Origin: Butyrivibrio sp.
Lineage (GTDB): Bacteria; Bacillota_A; Clostridia; Lachnospirales; Lachnospiraceae
DNA: 10,095 nt
Direction of reading: 5' to 3'
Assembly (NCBI GenBank): GCA_024690635.1
Contig: JAILOW010000204.1
Coordinates: forward strand, 1-10,095
The notes beneath the pieces are model-generated. The model was not told where the DNA came from, searched no databases, and saw only the letters and a program-made list of their open reading frames with translations. Numbering within the stretch: the first letter of the stretch is position 1; every line of letters starts with the position of its first letter. This document shows positions 1 through 6,482 of this stretch, in pieces. The translations under genes and the position numbers were made by a program.

Positions 1-402
1 CGTAAAGCCTTTTTCCTTGCAGCGTTTTTCGTAGATCTTTAGCCAGTTGGGATCATCTGTATCCTCAGGCTCGTAGTTTGCTGTATCGATATAGTCTACC
101 TTGCACTCAAGACACGCATCCATAATGGTCAGATCCTGATAAGGAAGAGCAACATTAAGGACCGCATCGGGCTTGTAAACTTTGATAAGCCTTACTACAT
201 CTGCTGTATCATCAGCGTTAACCGTATCCGTGATGATCTCTACACCGCATCCCTGTTTTTCAAGCTTTTCCTTGAGAGCCTCGCACTTGCTGACTGTTCT
301 GCTTGCAAGGCACATATGTGTAAATACTTTTGAATTCTGTGCACACTTCTGAATGGCAACCTGAGCCACTCCTCCGCAACCTATAACCAATAATCTACTC
401 AT
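1..402 (-). CDS. Carboxynorspermidine/carboxyspermidine dehydrogenase (saccharopine dehydrogenase family), N-terminal 134 residues
   Basis: Partial gene: the 3' part lies beyond the left edge, and about one third of a roughly 400-residue family protein is present. The start MSRLLVIGCGGVAQVA carries a Rossmann dinucleotide-binding glycine motif (G-x-G-G-V). It is followed by LASRTVSKC, a segment typical of the carboxynorspermidine dehydrogenase branch of saccharopine dehydrogenases, and by VDYIDTANYEPED. In characterised members the enzyme reductively condenses a diamine (putrescine or diaminopropane) with aspartate semialdehyde, using NADPH, to give carboxy(nor)spermidine, which a NspC-type decarboxylase then converts to (nor)spermidine. 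The ATG overlaps the stop of the aminopropyltransferase gene in an ATGA arrangement, and its Shine-Dalgarno sequence lies inside the end of that gene. This and the decarboxylase upstream support a polyamine role over lysine metabolism. Agmatine as acceptor (the carboxyaminopropylagmatine route) cannot be excluded. The family call is firm; the exact substrate is inferred. Confidence 0.85.
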   Translation of the reverse strand, partial: MSRLLVIGCGGVAQVAIQKCAQNSKVFTHMCLASRTVSKCEALKEKLEKQGCGVEIITDTVNADDTADVVRLIKVYKPDAVLNVALPYQDLTIMDACLECKVDYIDTANYEPEDTDDPNWLKIYEKRCKEKGFT

Positions 403-1271
403 CTTGACATATCCTCCTCTTCCTGCAGCAAATCCTCAACATATTTGGGCAGCATAAACGCTCCCTTATGCAAATGTGTGGTGTAATACCAGGTCTTTAT
501 TCCTCTCTCATCCCATCTGTCGGGGTTGAAATCCTTGAGTGGATGATACTTTTTGCTGGCAAATCCAAAGAGCCAGTAGCCTGCGGGACAAGTGGGAATA
601 TGAGCCTGATAAACCCTGTTTACAGGAAAAACTCTGTAGGCCTTCCTGTGCATGGCTCTGCAGCTCTCCTCATCCTCATCATAGAATGGGCTTCCGTGCT
701 GATAAACCATGATGCCGTCATCGTGAAGCGCCTTGTAGCAGCTTCCGTAGAACTCCTTGGTGAAAAGACCTGCCTCATGCCCAAGTGGTTCTGTAGCATC
801 GTTTATGATCAGGTCGTACATATCCTCGCATTTTCTGAGGTATTTAAGACCGTCCTGGTAAAAGATATGAACTCTGTCATCTTCAAGTCCTATGGCATTG
901 TCCGGGAAATACTGTTTGCAGACATCCACAAACATTGAATCCGGCTCAACCACATCGATAACCTTGATCTCCTCATAATGAGTAAGCTCTCTGGCAACAC
1001 CTCCGTCGCCGCCACCAAGAACAAGAACTCTCTGTACCTTAGGGTGAACCGCCATAGGTACGTGAACGATCATCTCGTCGTATGTGAATTCGTCTTTTTC
1101 CGAAAATATGATGTTTCCGTCGGATGTAAGGAATTTACCAAACTCAGGTGAATCAAAAACATCTATTCTCTGAAACTCACTGGTTCCGGAAAAGAGCTGT
1201 TTACTGAGCCTTATGCTAATCTTTACATTTCCCGTATGCATGTCGGAAAACCAATAATCCATATCAGCCAT
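399..1271 (-). CDS. speE: Spermidine-synthase-like aminopropyltransferase
   Basis: About 290 residues, normal length for SpeE. Numbering here is from the first ATG of the frame (1277). Family features: an N-terminal beta domain with SEFQRIDVFDSPEFGK, the nucleotide-binding loop GGGDGG (88-93), the ribose-binding acidic residue in VVEPD (E111), QDG (141-143), and the catalytic Asp160. SpeE moves the aminopropyl group of decarboxylated S-adenosylmethionine onto putrescine. Several acceptor-pocket positions deviate from the usual consensus. The usual DEF-x-Y-H/Q-E is DEFTYDE (Asp67). The usual D-[ST]-[ST]-D-P-x-GP is DATEPLGH (Glu163, His167). The usual IPTYPSG is IPTCPAG (Cys230). The acceptor may therefore not be plain putrescine. 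I prefer the start at 1271 because GGAGG at 1279-1283 lies 7 nt from it, against 1 nt from the ATG at 1277. No speD is visible in the window. The gene lies 15 nt after the decarboxylase and overlaps the dehydrogenase. Confidence 0.85.
   Translation of the reverse strand: MADMDYWFSDMHTGNVKISIRLSKQLFSGTSEFQRIDVFDSPEFGKFLTSDGNIIFSEKDEFTYDEMIVHVPMAVHPKVQRVLVLGGGDGGVARELTHYEEIKVIDVVEPDSMFVDVCKQYFPDNAIGLEDDRVHIFYQDGLKYLRKCEDMYDLIINDATEPLGHEAGLFTKEFYGSCYKALHDDGIMVYQHGSPFYDEDEESCRAMHRKAYRVFPVNRVYQAHIPTCPAGYWLFGFASKKYHPLKDFNPDRWDERGIKTWYYTTHLHKGAFMLPKYVEDLLQEEEDMSR
412..418 (-). promoter_or_regulatory. Shine-Dalgarno of the dehydrogenase, inside the speE-like coding region
   Basis: AGGAGGA on the minus strand lies 9 nt upstream of the ATG at 402-400. 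It sits within the last codons of the preceding gene (the Glu-Glu-Asp run). Together with the ATGA stop/start overlap this indicates translational coupling of the two genes. Confidence 0.75.
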
Positions 1272-1278
1272 AGTCATT

Positions 1279-1283
1279 CCTCC
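1279..1283 (-). promoter_or_regulatory. Shine-Dalgarno deciding the speE start
   Basis: GGAGG on the minus strand. Three in-frame ATGs follow, at 1277, 1271 and 1262, with spacings of 1, 7 and 16 nt. Only the middle one has near-optimal spacing, so translation most likely begins MADMDYWF. Confidence 0.7.
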
Positions 1284-1286
1284 ATA

Positions 1287-2735
1287 TCACTTAATAACAA
1301 AAAGCTCGGAAATATCTTCGCTTTCAGGGCCCTGCATTGAGCAGCCCTTTTCTCTTGCAGTCTTTATATAATCAAGTATCTCTTCTGTGATAACTTCGCC
1401 CGGTGACAAAATAGGTATTCCCGGGGGATAACACATTACAGACTCGGCACTTATCCTGCCAATGGACTTATCAATGGGAACAGACTCTTTTTCAGCATAG
1501 AAAGCTTCCTGAGGAGTTGCTTTAACAATGGGAGTTACATATTCCGCAGAGAAAAAGCTCTGTTCGGGTTTTGAATAAAGCCTTCTGATATCAGCAAGAG
1601 CACCTGCAAGCCTCTCAATATCCTGAAGCCTGTCACCGATTGAAATATATGCCATAACATTGGACAGATCTCCAAACTCCATCTGGATATCGTATTCATC
1701 TCTCAAAAGGTCATATACTTCTATTCCTGTAAGTCCAATGCTCCTGGTATTTACAACCAGCTTGGTCTCATCGAAATTATAGATGCTGCCGCCGTTTATA
1801 AGTTCGACACCGTAAGCGTAATATCCTCCGATGTCATTTATTTCTTCTCTTGCATACTGAGCCATTTCAGTTACTTTTTTAAAGCTGTCATAGCCGTTAA
1901 GAGCAAGGTTTCTTCTGGAAATATCAAGGCTTCCAAGCAGAAGGTAGCTGGCGCTTGTGGTCTGTGTGAGGTTTACTATCCTGCTGACATAGCCTACATT
2001 TGCATCAGGTCCGCAAAGAAGAATGGAGCTCTGGGTAAGGCTTCCTCCTGATTTATGCATACTGATGGCCGCCATATCTGCTCCTGCCTCCATGGCATTT
2101 AAAGGAAGTCCCGGTCCGAAATAAAGGTGAGTTCCGTGCGCCTCATCCACAAGGGCCTTCATTCCGTTTTCGTGTGCCAGATCAACAATAGCCTTTAGAT
2201 CCGAACATATTCCGTAATAAGAAGGATTATTTATAAGGATGGCCTTGGCGTCAGGGTTTTCCTCAACTGCCTTTCTCACATCCCCTATTTCCATTCCAAG
2301 AGGAATACCAAGTTTTGTATCAACCTTGGGATCGATATATACAGGAACAGCACCGCACAGGATAAGAGCGTTGATGGCACTTTTATGCACGTTCCTTGGC
2401 ATGATGATCTTTTCACCCTTTTTAACGGATGATAAAACCATAGCCTGAACAGCACCTGTTGTTCCGTTTACCATCATGAATGCATGGGCTGCGGAAAAAG
2501 CATCCGCCATGAGTTCCTCTGCCTCTTTGATAACGGATACGGGATGACACAGGTTATCAAGGGGCTTCATGGAATTGACATCAATACCTACGCACCTGTC
2601 TCCCAAAAATCTTACAAGCTCGGAATTGCCTCTTCCTCTTTTATGGCCGGGAACATCAAAAGGCACTACCCTTTGCTTGCGAAATCTCTCCAAAGCCTCA
2701 TAAATCGGGGCTCTTTTTTGCTTCTCAAGATCCAA
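1287..2735 (-). CDS. speA: Orn/Lys/Arg decarboxylase, PLP fold type I (probably arginine decarboxylase)
   Basis: 482 residues, matching the short Bacillus-type SpeA/YaaO forms that lack the N-terminal wing domain of enterobacterial enzymes. Visible features: the PFDVPGHKRG motif (25-34), the PLP-phosphate loop NGTTGA (90-95), DEAHG (197-201) whose Asp197 should contact the pyridine nitrogen, Lys228 in SMHKSGG as the Schiff-base lysine, and the C-terminal domain motif CYPPGIPILSPGE (from 435). The enzyme decarboxylates a basic amino acid. The polyamine neighbours favour arginine to agmatine, but lysine or ornithine cannot be excluded from sequence alone. The start codon is TTG: a TAG stop lies in frame directly upstream, GGAGGA sits 8 nt ahead, and the next in-frame ATG would delete the conserved N-terminus. 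It is the first gene of the polyamine operon and is probably cytosolic. Confidence 0.88.
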   Translation of the reverse strand: MDLEKQKRAPIYEALERFRKQRVVPFDVPGHKRGRGNSELVRFLGDRCVGIDVNSMKPLDNLCHPVSVIKEAEELMADAFSAAHAFMMVNGTTGAVQAMVLSSVKKGEKIIMPRNVHKSAINALILCGAVPVYIDPKVDTKLGIPLGMEIGDVRKAVEENPDAKAILINNPSYYGICSDLKAIVDLAHENGMKALVDEAHGTHLYFGPGLPLNAMEAGADMAAISMHKSGGSLTQSSILLCGPDANVGYVSRIVNLTQTTSASYLLLGSLDISRRNLALNGYDSFKKVTEMAQYAREEINDIGGYYAYGVELINGGSIYNFDETKLVVNTRSIGLTGIEVYDLLRDEYDIQMEFGDLSNVMAYISIGDRLQDIERLAGALADIRRLYSKPEQSFFSAEYVTPIVKATPQEAFYAEKESVPIDKSIGRISAESVMCYPPGIPILSPGEVITEEILDYIKTAREKGCSMQGPESEDISELFVIK

Positions 2736-2743
2736 CTAAACTA

Positions 2744-2749
2744 TCCTCC
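2744..2749 (-). promoter_or_regulatory. Shine-Dalgarno for the TTG start of the decarboxylase
   Basis: GGAGGA on the minus strand lies 8 nt before TTG at 2735-2733. An in-frame TAG occupies 2738-2736, so no longer version of the protein is possible. Confidence 0.75.
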
Positions 2750-2769
2750 AAAAATATACATTCGAAAAC

Positions 2770-2800
2770 AAGGAGCGGTACGCTCAGCGCACTGCTCCTT
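2770..2800 (-). terminator. Hairpin with U-rich tail between the EAL gene and the decarboxylase
   Basis: On the minus strand AAGGAGC pairs with GCTCCTT (7 bp). After an A/C mismatch the stem continues for 6 pairs (GTGCGC with GCGTAC, one G-U) around a TGA loop. TTGTTTTC follows directly. It lies 52 nt after the stop of the EAL gene, so it can serve as that gene's rho-independent terminator. A candidate promoter lies just upstream of it, so it may instead, or also, act as an attenuator or stabilising element in the leader of the polyamine operon. The U-tract is interrupted, so termination may be incomplete. Confidence 0.6.
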
Positions 2801-2822
2801 GATACATACATAATTTGCAGTA

Positions 2823-2851
2823 ATGATATGATACTATAAATGGACCGTTAA
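2823..2851 (-). promoter_or_regulatory. Candidate sigma-A promoter of the polyamine operon
   Basis: TTAACG at 2851-2846 (4 of 6 to TTGACA), a 17-nt spacer and TATCAT at 2828-2823 (5 of 6 to TATAAT). The -35 begins immediately after the stop codon of the EAL gene. Transcription would begin near 2816, giving a leader of about 80 nt that contains the hairpin at 2800-2770. Judged by eye only; the region is AT-rich and other -10-like hexamers occur. Confidence 0.35.
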
Positions 2852-5371
2852 TTAAAGAGTAATTTCATCATTCTCTTCCAGGAGTTTTATGGCTTCAATA
2901 TAAATATTTTCATCATTAACATCCTCATCGGTACGCATCTTAAATGCGCTCTTTATCCTGATGGTGATATCCTTGCCGTCAACCTTTGATACATACTCAA
3001 GATTACCCTTTACCTGCTCCATCATTTTGGCAAGCTCTTCTCTGTCTTCCGCATACAGCAAAAGTGAAAAAACGTTCTCTTTCGTTCTTGAAACAGCACT
3101 GGTAAGTCCCGTAACTTCAAGTATCCTTTCAGCCATCTCTTTTAGTACCTTGTTTCCAAACGCCTCTCCAAAAGAGCTGACTATCCTGTCATGATAAACA
3201 TTTTTAAGCACTATTACACCGAAGTTTTTGCTGTCGATATTGTATTTAATGGAGTAATCAATAAGCGCTTCCACAAAGCCTCTTGTATCCATAAGCCCTG
3301 TGACATTATCGATACCTGCAGAGTCAACCTTACCCTCCATACGCTTCTTTTCCTGGGTACTGTCGATGAAATATCCCATAATACCCGAAATAACGCCGCT
3401 ATCATAAACCGGGAACTTGTTAAACAAAAGCTTGTGAGATACTCCTTTTACTATCATGTCGTCGGAAATATCATATCTTTTCTTTCCGGTCGCAAGTATC
3501 TCCAGCTCGTCATTTATAAAAGTATCATCTTTTATATGCCAGTGAAGATCCTCATCGGTCTTTCCCACCACCTCGCTTTGATCATTAAATCCGAAGAAAT
3601 CAAGAAAGGCCTTGCTGACACCGCGGTATCTGCGGTTTTTATCCTTCCAGAAAAACTTAATTGATGTATTCCATATAAAGTTCTCCAAAAGCTTGGCATA
3701 TTCATATTTATCCGGCATCTTGTCGCCGAAATTATCCTGTTCAAAAAGCTTTGCAGTTCCGTTAAGTACATTCTCAGCATCATCGGAAGTAGCTTTTATG
3801 CAATACAAAAACTCTTTTCCGTAGGTTCCGGGAACCATCATCAGCTCTACTTCTCTCCATTTAAAGCCGCCGTCGCCCTGCCTTAACCTGAAGATATTTT
3901 CAACATACCCCTTACCGGAGTCTTTTATCCTCTTTTTCAGAGATGAAAAGTCTATAAACTCCCTGAATTTCGCTTCATCTGTAGGGAATACTATCTTCTT
4001 GCTGATATACTCAAGGCTTGCTTCAAGATCTGAATTGCCATTGGTATGTTCCGTAAGATACATATAGCTTCCAAGAAGTGGTGCCATCGTATCTTTTTCC
4101 GGATTCATCAAAAGAACTGATTCAAAGATATGATTAACTTCTTTGAGCTTTGAATCAATATTGTTCTTGGTAGAAATGTTGGAATCCATGCTGATATTGT
4201 AAATAGATCCCTTTATAAGATGTTTTCCGGCATTCTCTGCGATTTCCTTAAGGGTAAGCCTTAAAATACTTCCTCCGTTTGTATAAAAAAAAGTCTCTGT
4301 ATTTTTGCTCTTTTCAACAGCATTGGCAAACTGTCTGTATTTCTTTAAAAGAGGTGAAGGGGTATTGTAGATTCTTTTGTCAATCTCCTCAATATCGATC
4401 TGTTTTTCATCACCGAAGATCTGCGCCTTATAAGCGTCATTCATAAATAGCGTGGTGAAGTTCTTGCCGTCATCCTCCACGATCTCCAAAGGCACATCTG
4501 TAGATTTTATGTTAAAGCAGGCAAGTTCATAGTAGCTTCTCCACTGCCTTCCTTCTATGCCAATATCCTTTTTGCGAAGGTGCGTTATCATTTCATCAAG
4601 AGGCATGGGCTGGCCGTAATAATAGCCCTGGAGGCGGCCGCAGCCTATGGATTTCAAAAACTCAACCTGTTCTCTGGTCTCCACTCCTTCTGCGAGGGTG
4701 TTAAGTCCGATATCCTTTGCCATGGTTATAAGATGCTGCATAACAGACTTGGACTTTGGTGTAAAGGATGAAAGGAAATCCATATCCATTTTCAACATAT
4801 CAAAGTCATAGTCCTTCAAAAGAGTAAGGGATGAATATCCGCTTCCGAAATCATCCATCCAGATCTCATAGCCGCAGTCTCTGAAGCGCTCAATCTCTCT
4901 TTTCATAAGATCCGCGTCGGATGCGATCATACTTTCCGTAATCTCTATATGAATAAAATCCCTGGGAATATCATTTTCATAGACAGCCTGCTCCACCACT
5001 TCCAGCATGTCGCACATAAGGAAATCAAGGCGCGAAAAATTAACGGAAACCGGCACTACCGAATGTCCGCCAAATAATCTGTCATGAATGTCCTTACATA
5101 CGGTTTTTACTATGTGACAGTCAAGCTTATGTATCTGCTTGCTTTTTTCAAGAGCCCCAATAAAGGAATTGGGCGCAAGAAAACCAACCTCAGGATCGAT
5201 CCACCTTGCCAGAGACTCACAGCTGCAAAGTTCCCCTGTAAGAGAACGTATGACAGGCTGATAATACACTTTGATAAAGCCCTTTTCCAGAGCTTCATCG
5301 ATCCTGTCTATGACATATTCTTCCAATGCTTTCTGTTTTTCAAGCTCTCTACTTAGTTCATCTACAGACAT
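2852..5371 (-). CDS. EAL-domain c-di-GMP phosphodiesterase with PAS-like domains and a C-terminal degenerate GGDEF
   Basis: 839 residues, no signal peptide or membrane segment, so probably cytosolic. A short helical N-terminus leads into an EAL domain (about 28-270). Its expected metal and c-di-GMP residues are present: E52 (in ESLARW), N111, E143 (in EITES), D173-D174 (DDFGSGYSSL), K194, E228 (AEGVET) and Q248. It should therefore hydrolyse c-di-GMP. Residues 280-395 look PAS-like (FMNDAYKAQIFG). A second PAS-like unit spans about 405-530 (FRLRQGDGGFKWREVEL) and a third about 555-675 (FFWKDKNRRYRGVSKAFLDF). The C-terminal GGDEF domain (about 685-835) keeps DNVTGLMDTRGF, but its signature is replaced by KENVF (764-768), so cyclase activity is unlikely. 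The EAL-PAS-GGDEF order is the reverse of the usual one. The ATG has AAGG 6 nt upstream. The gene stands alone, divergent from degV; its target process is unknown. Confidence 0.88.
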   Translation of the reverse strand: MSVDELSRELEKQKALEEYVIDRIDEALEKGFIKVYYQPVIRSLTGELCSCESLARWIDPEVGFLAPNSFIGALEKSKQIHKLDCHIVKTVCKDIHDRLFGGHSVVPVSVNFSRLDFLMCDMLEVVEQAVYENDIPRDFIHIEITESMIASDADLMKREIERFRDCGYEIWMDDFGSGYSSLTLLKDYDFDMLKMDMDFLSSFTPKSKSVMQHLITMAKDIGLNTLAEGVETREQVEFLKSIGCGRLQGYYYGQPMPLDEMITHLRKKDIGIEGRQWRSYYELACFNIKSTDVPLEIVEDDGKNFTTLFMNDAYKAQIFGDEKQIDIEEIDKRIYNTPSPLLKKYRQFANAVEKSKNTETFFYTNGGSILRLTLKEIAENAGKHLIKGSIYNISMDSNISTKNNIDSKLKEVNHIFESVLLMNPEKDTMAPLLGSYMYLTEHTNGNSDLEASLEYISKKIVFPTDEAKFREFIDFSSLKKRIKDSGKGYVENIFRLRQGDGGFKWREVELMMVPGTYGKEFLYCIKATSDDAENVLNGTAKLFEQDNFGDKMPDKYEYAKLLENFIWNTSIKFFWKDKNRRYRGVSKAFLDFFGFNDQSEVVGKTDEDLHWHIKDDTFINDELEILATGKKRYDISDDMIVKGVSHKLLFNKFPVYDSGVISGIMGYFIDSTQEKKRMEGKVDSAGIDNVTGLMDTRGFVEALIDYSIKYNIDSKNFGVIVLKNVYHDRIVSSFGEAFGNKVLKEMAERILEVTGLTSAVSRTKENVFSLLLYAEDREELAKMMEQVKGNLEYVSKVDGKDITIRIKSAFKMRTDEDVNDENIYIEAIKLLEENDEITL

Positions 5372-5407
5372 ACAACACCTTCGAAAACATCATAATATCG
5401 TGTGAAT

Positions 5408-5422
5408 ATATACAGTATATCA
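5408..5422 (-). promoter_or_regulatory. Extended -10 promoter of the EAL gene, overlapped by a small palindrome
   Basis: On the minus strand TGATATACT (5422-5414) is a good extended -10 element; the -35 position (around 5442-5437, TGCACT) is weak. The imperfectly spaced palindrome ATATAC-A-GTATAT (5408-5420) covers the -10, so a repressor could bind there. The leader would be about 35 nt. Confidence 0.4.
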
Positions 5423-5456
5423 TGCTAAATATTAAAAGTGCATAAATTAGTGTTCA

Positions 5457-5465
5457 TGGTATAAT
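5457..5465 (+). promoter_or_regulatory. Extended -10 promoter of degV
   Basis: TGGTATAAT contains a perfect TATAAT at 5460-5465 preceded by TG-n. The -35 region is poor, which is common for extended -10 promoters. Transcription would start near 5472, leaving about 26 nt of leader that carries the GGAGGA ribosome binding site. Confidence 0.55.
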
Positions 5466-5484
5466 TAAGAATGATTATCAATAC

Positions 5485-5490
5485 GGAGGA
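5485..5490 (+). promoter_or_regulatory. Shine-Dalgarno for the TTG start of degV
   Basis: GGAGGA lies 7 nt before TTG at 5498-5500. The following residues SFAIVSDTSC match the normal N-terminus of DegV proteins, so the TTG is the real start. Confidence 0.75.
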
Positions 5491-5497
5491 TTAAAAT

Positions 5498-6388
5498 TTG
5501 AGTTTTGCTATTGTATCCGATACATCCTGTAACGTCCCCATGAGGCTTCTTACTCCTGCGGATGTGAAACTTGTTCCTTTTTCTTTTTATCCCAAAGATC
5601 ATGAAGAAGAATTACAACATTGTTTTGATATAGACAGTTTTGACGGTCCCGGGTACTACAACGAGATCCTTAGCGGCAGGCTTTACAACACCTCACAGGT
5701 TTCACCCGGTGATTACGTGGAATGCATCAGTGAATATGCCAAAAGAGGTCTTGATGTTCTCTACGTAGGCATGTCGTCAGGCATAAGCGGTTCCTACAAT
5801 TCATCTCTCGTGGCTCTAAACGATCTTCAGGAGCAGTTCCCGGACAGAAAGTTCTATATGCTCGATACCAAAGCAGCTTCACTTGGTCAGGGAATCGTAC
5901 TGTTAAAGGCTATTGAGCTTAGAGACAGCGGCATGAACATAGACGACTGCTATAAAGAGCTTGAGAGAATATCCAAATGCGTTTATCAGATATTCACCGT
6001 GGATAGTCTGCGTCATCTTCAAAGAACCGGAAGACTTTCAAACGCTGCCATGATCTTAGGAACAGTACTTAACATCAAACCTATTCTTCGAGGCAACGAG
6101 CATGGTCAGATCATAAATATAGACAAGGTAAGAGGCAGCAAAAAAGCCATTCAGGCCATGGCTGCAGCCTACGACAGACTGGTAAAGGATGCAGGCAGTC
6201 AGATTGTCGGAATCGCTCACGCTAACAATCAGGAGGATACGGATTATCTCATCGAGCTCCTTAATAAGAACAATCCGCCAAAAGAGATCCTGTCCGTATG
6301 CTATGAACCCGTTACCGGCTCCCATGTGGGTCCCGGAACCGTGGCACTCTTCTTCCTTGGCGACGAAAACGTAAGATACAATTACTGA
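5498..6388 (+). CDS. DegV family (FakB-like) fatty-acid-binding protein
   Basis: 296 residues, typical for the family. Motifs in order: the N-terminal SDTSC (usually T-D-S-T), TSQVSP (usually TSQPSP), SSGISGSYNSS, DTKAASLGQG, SLRHLQRTGRLSN, NIKPIL, and the C-terminal HVGPGTVALFF. DegV proteins bind a fatty acid in a buried pocket. The FakB members present it to the FakA kinase, which makes acyl-phosphate for phospholipid synthesis. No fakA is visible here and the genome may encode several DegV paralogues, so the specific role is unknown. The gene appears monocistronic: it has its own extended -10 promoter and ends 23 nt before a strong terminator. The divergent EAL gene may share control with it, but no functional link is evident. 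Confidence 0.9.
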   Translation: MSFAIVSDTSCNVPMRLLTPADVKLVPFSFYPKDHEEELQHCFDIDSFDGPGYYNEILSGRLYNTSQVSPGDYVECISEYAKRGLDVLYVGMSSGISGSYNSSLVALNDLQEQFPDRKFYMLDTKAASLGQGIVLLKAIELRDSGMNIDDCYKELERISKCVYQIFTVDSLRHLQRTGRLSNAAMILGTVLNIKPILRGNEHGQIINIDKVRGSKKAIQAMAAAYDRLVKDAGSQIVGIAHANNQEDTDYLIELLNKNNPPKEILSVCYEPVTGSHVGPGTVALFFLGDENVRYNY

Positions 6389-6404
6389 TCATATACTCAT
6401 ACGC

Positions 6405-6438
6405 AAAAAATGCCGAAGCTCTTCAGCTTCGGCTTTTT
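6405..6438. terminator. Bidirectional rho-independent terminator between degV and pgmB
   Basis: A perfect 9-bp stem, GCCGAAGCT (6412-6420) with AGCTTCGGC (6425-6433), has a CTTC loop. It is flanked by AAAAAA on the left and TTTTT on the right, so either strand gives a hairpin followed by a U-tract. The flanking genes converge on it, so it can end both the degV transcript and the disaccharide operon. Confidence 0.9.
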
Positions 6439-6439
6439 G

Positions 6440-6457
6440 CCGCATACTTCTATGCGG
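6440..6457. repeat. Second hairpin next to the terminator
   Basis: CCGCATA (6440-6446) and TATGCGG (6451-6457) form a perfect 7-bp stem with the same CTTC loop as the adjacent terminator. It lacks a U-tract on either strand. From the minus strand it would fold in the 3' UTR of pgmB just before the terminator and could protect the mRNA end. The function is inferred only. Confidence 0.6.
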
Positions 6458-6482
6458 AGGGTAAAAAGAAAATGAAATATCA

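Noticed and set aside
764..768. Apparent motif-level loss in the EAL domain because EAL reads ESL
   Set aside because: The coordinates here are nominal. The middle residue of E-x-L varies in active phosphodiesterases, and the catalytic Glu plus all other expected metal and substrate residues are present, so this is not evidence of inactivity.
468..938. 156-residue plus-strand open frame opposite speE
   Set aside because: It lies wholly antisense to a strongly conserved enzyme, has no recognisable motifs and no Shine-Dalgarno. It is a coding shadow.
1275..1277. First ATG of the speE frame as the start
   Set aside because: It sits 1 nt from the Shine-Dalgarno, too close for initiation; the ATG at 1271-1269 fits better.
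2725..2811. 28-residue leader ORF on the minus strand running through the hairpin into the decarboxylase start
   Set aside because: No Shine-Dalgarno before the ATG and no run of regulatory codons. A shorter ORF (2784-2807, MYQGAVR) overlaps it in another frame with equally little support. It would be worth revisiting only if the frame is conserved in relatives.
3191..3664. 157-residue plus-strand open frame opposite the EAL protein
   Set aside because: Antisense to the PAS/GGDEF coding region, with no family features and no promoter or ribosome binding site of note.
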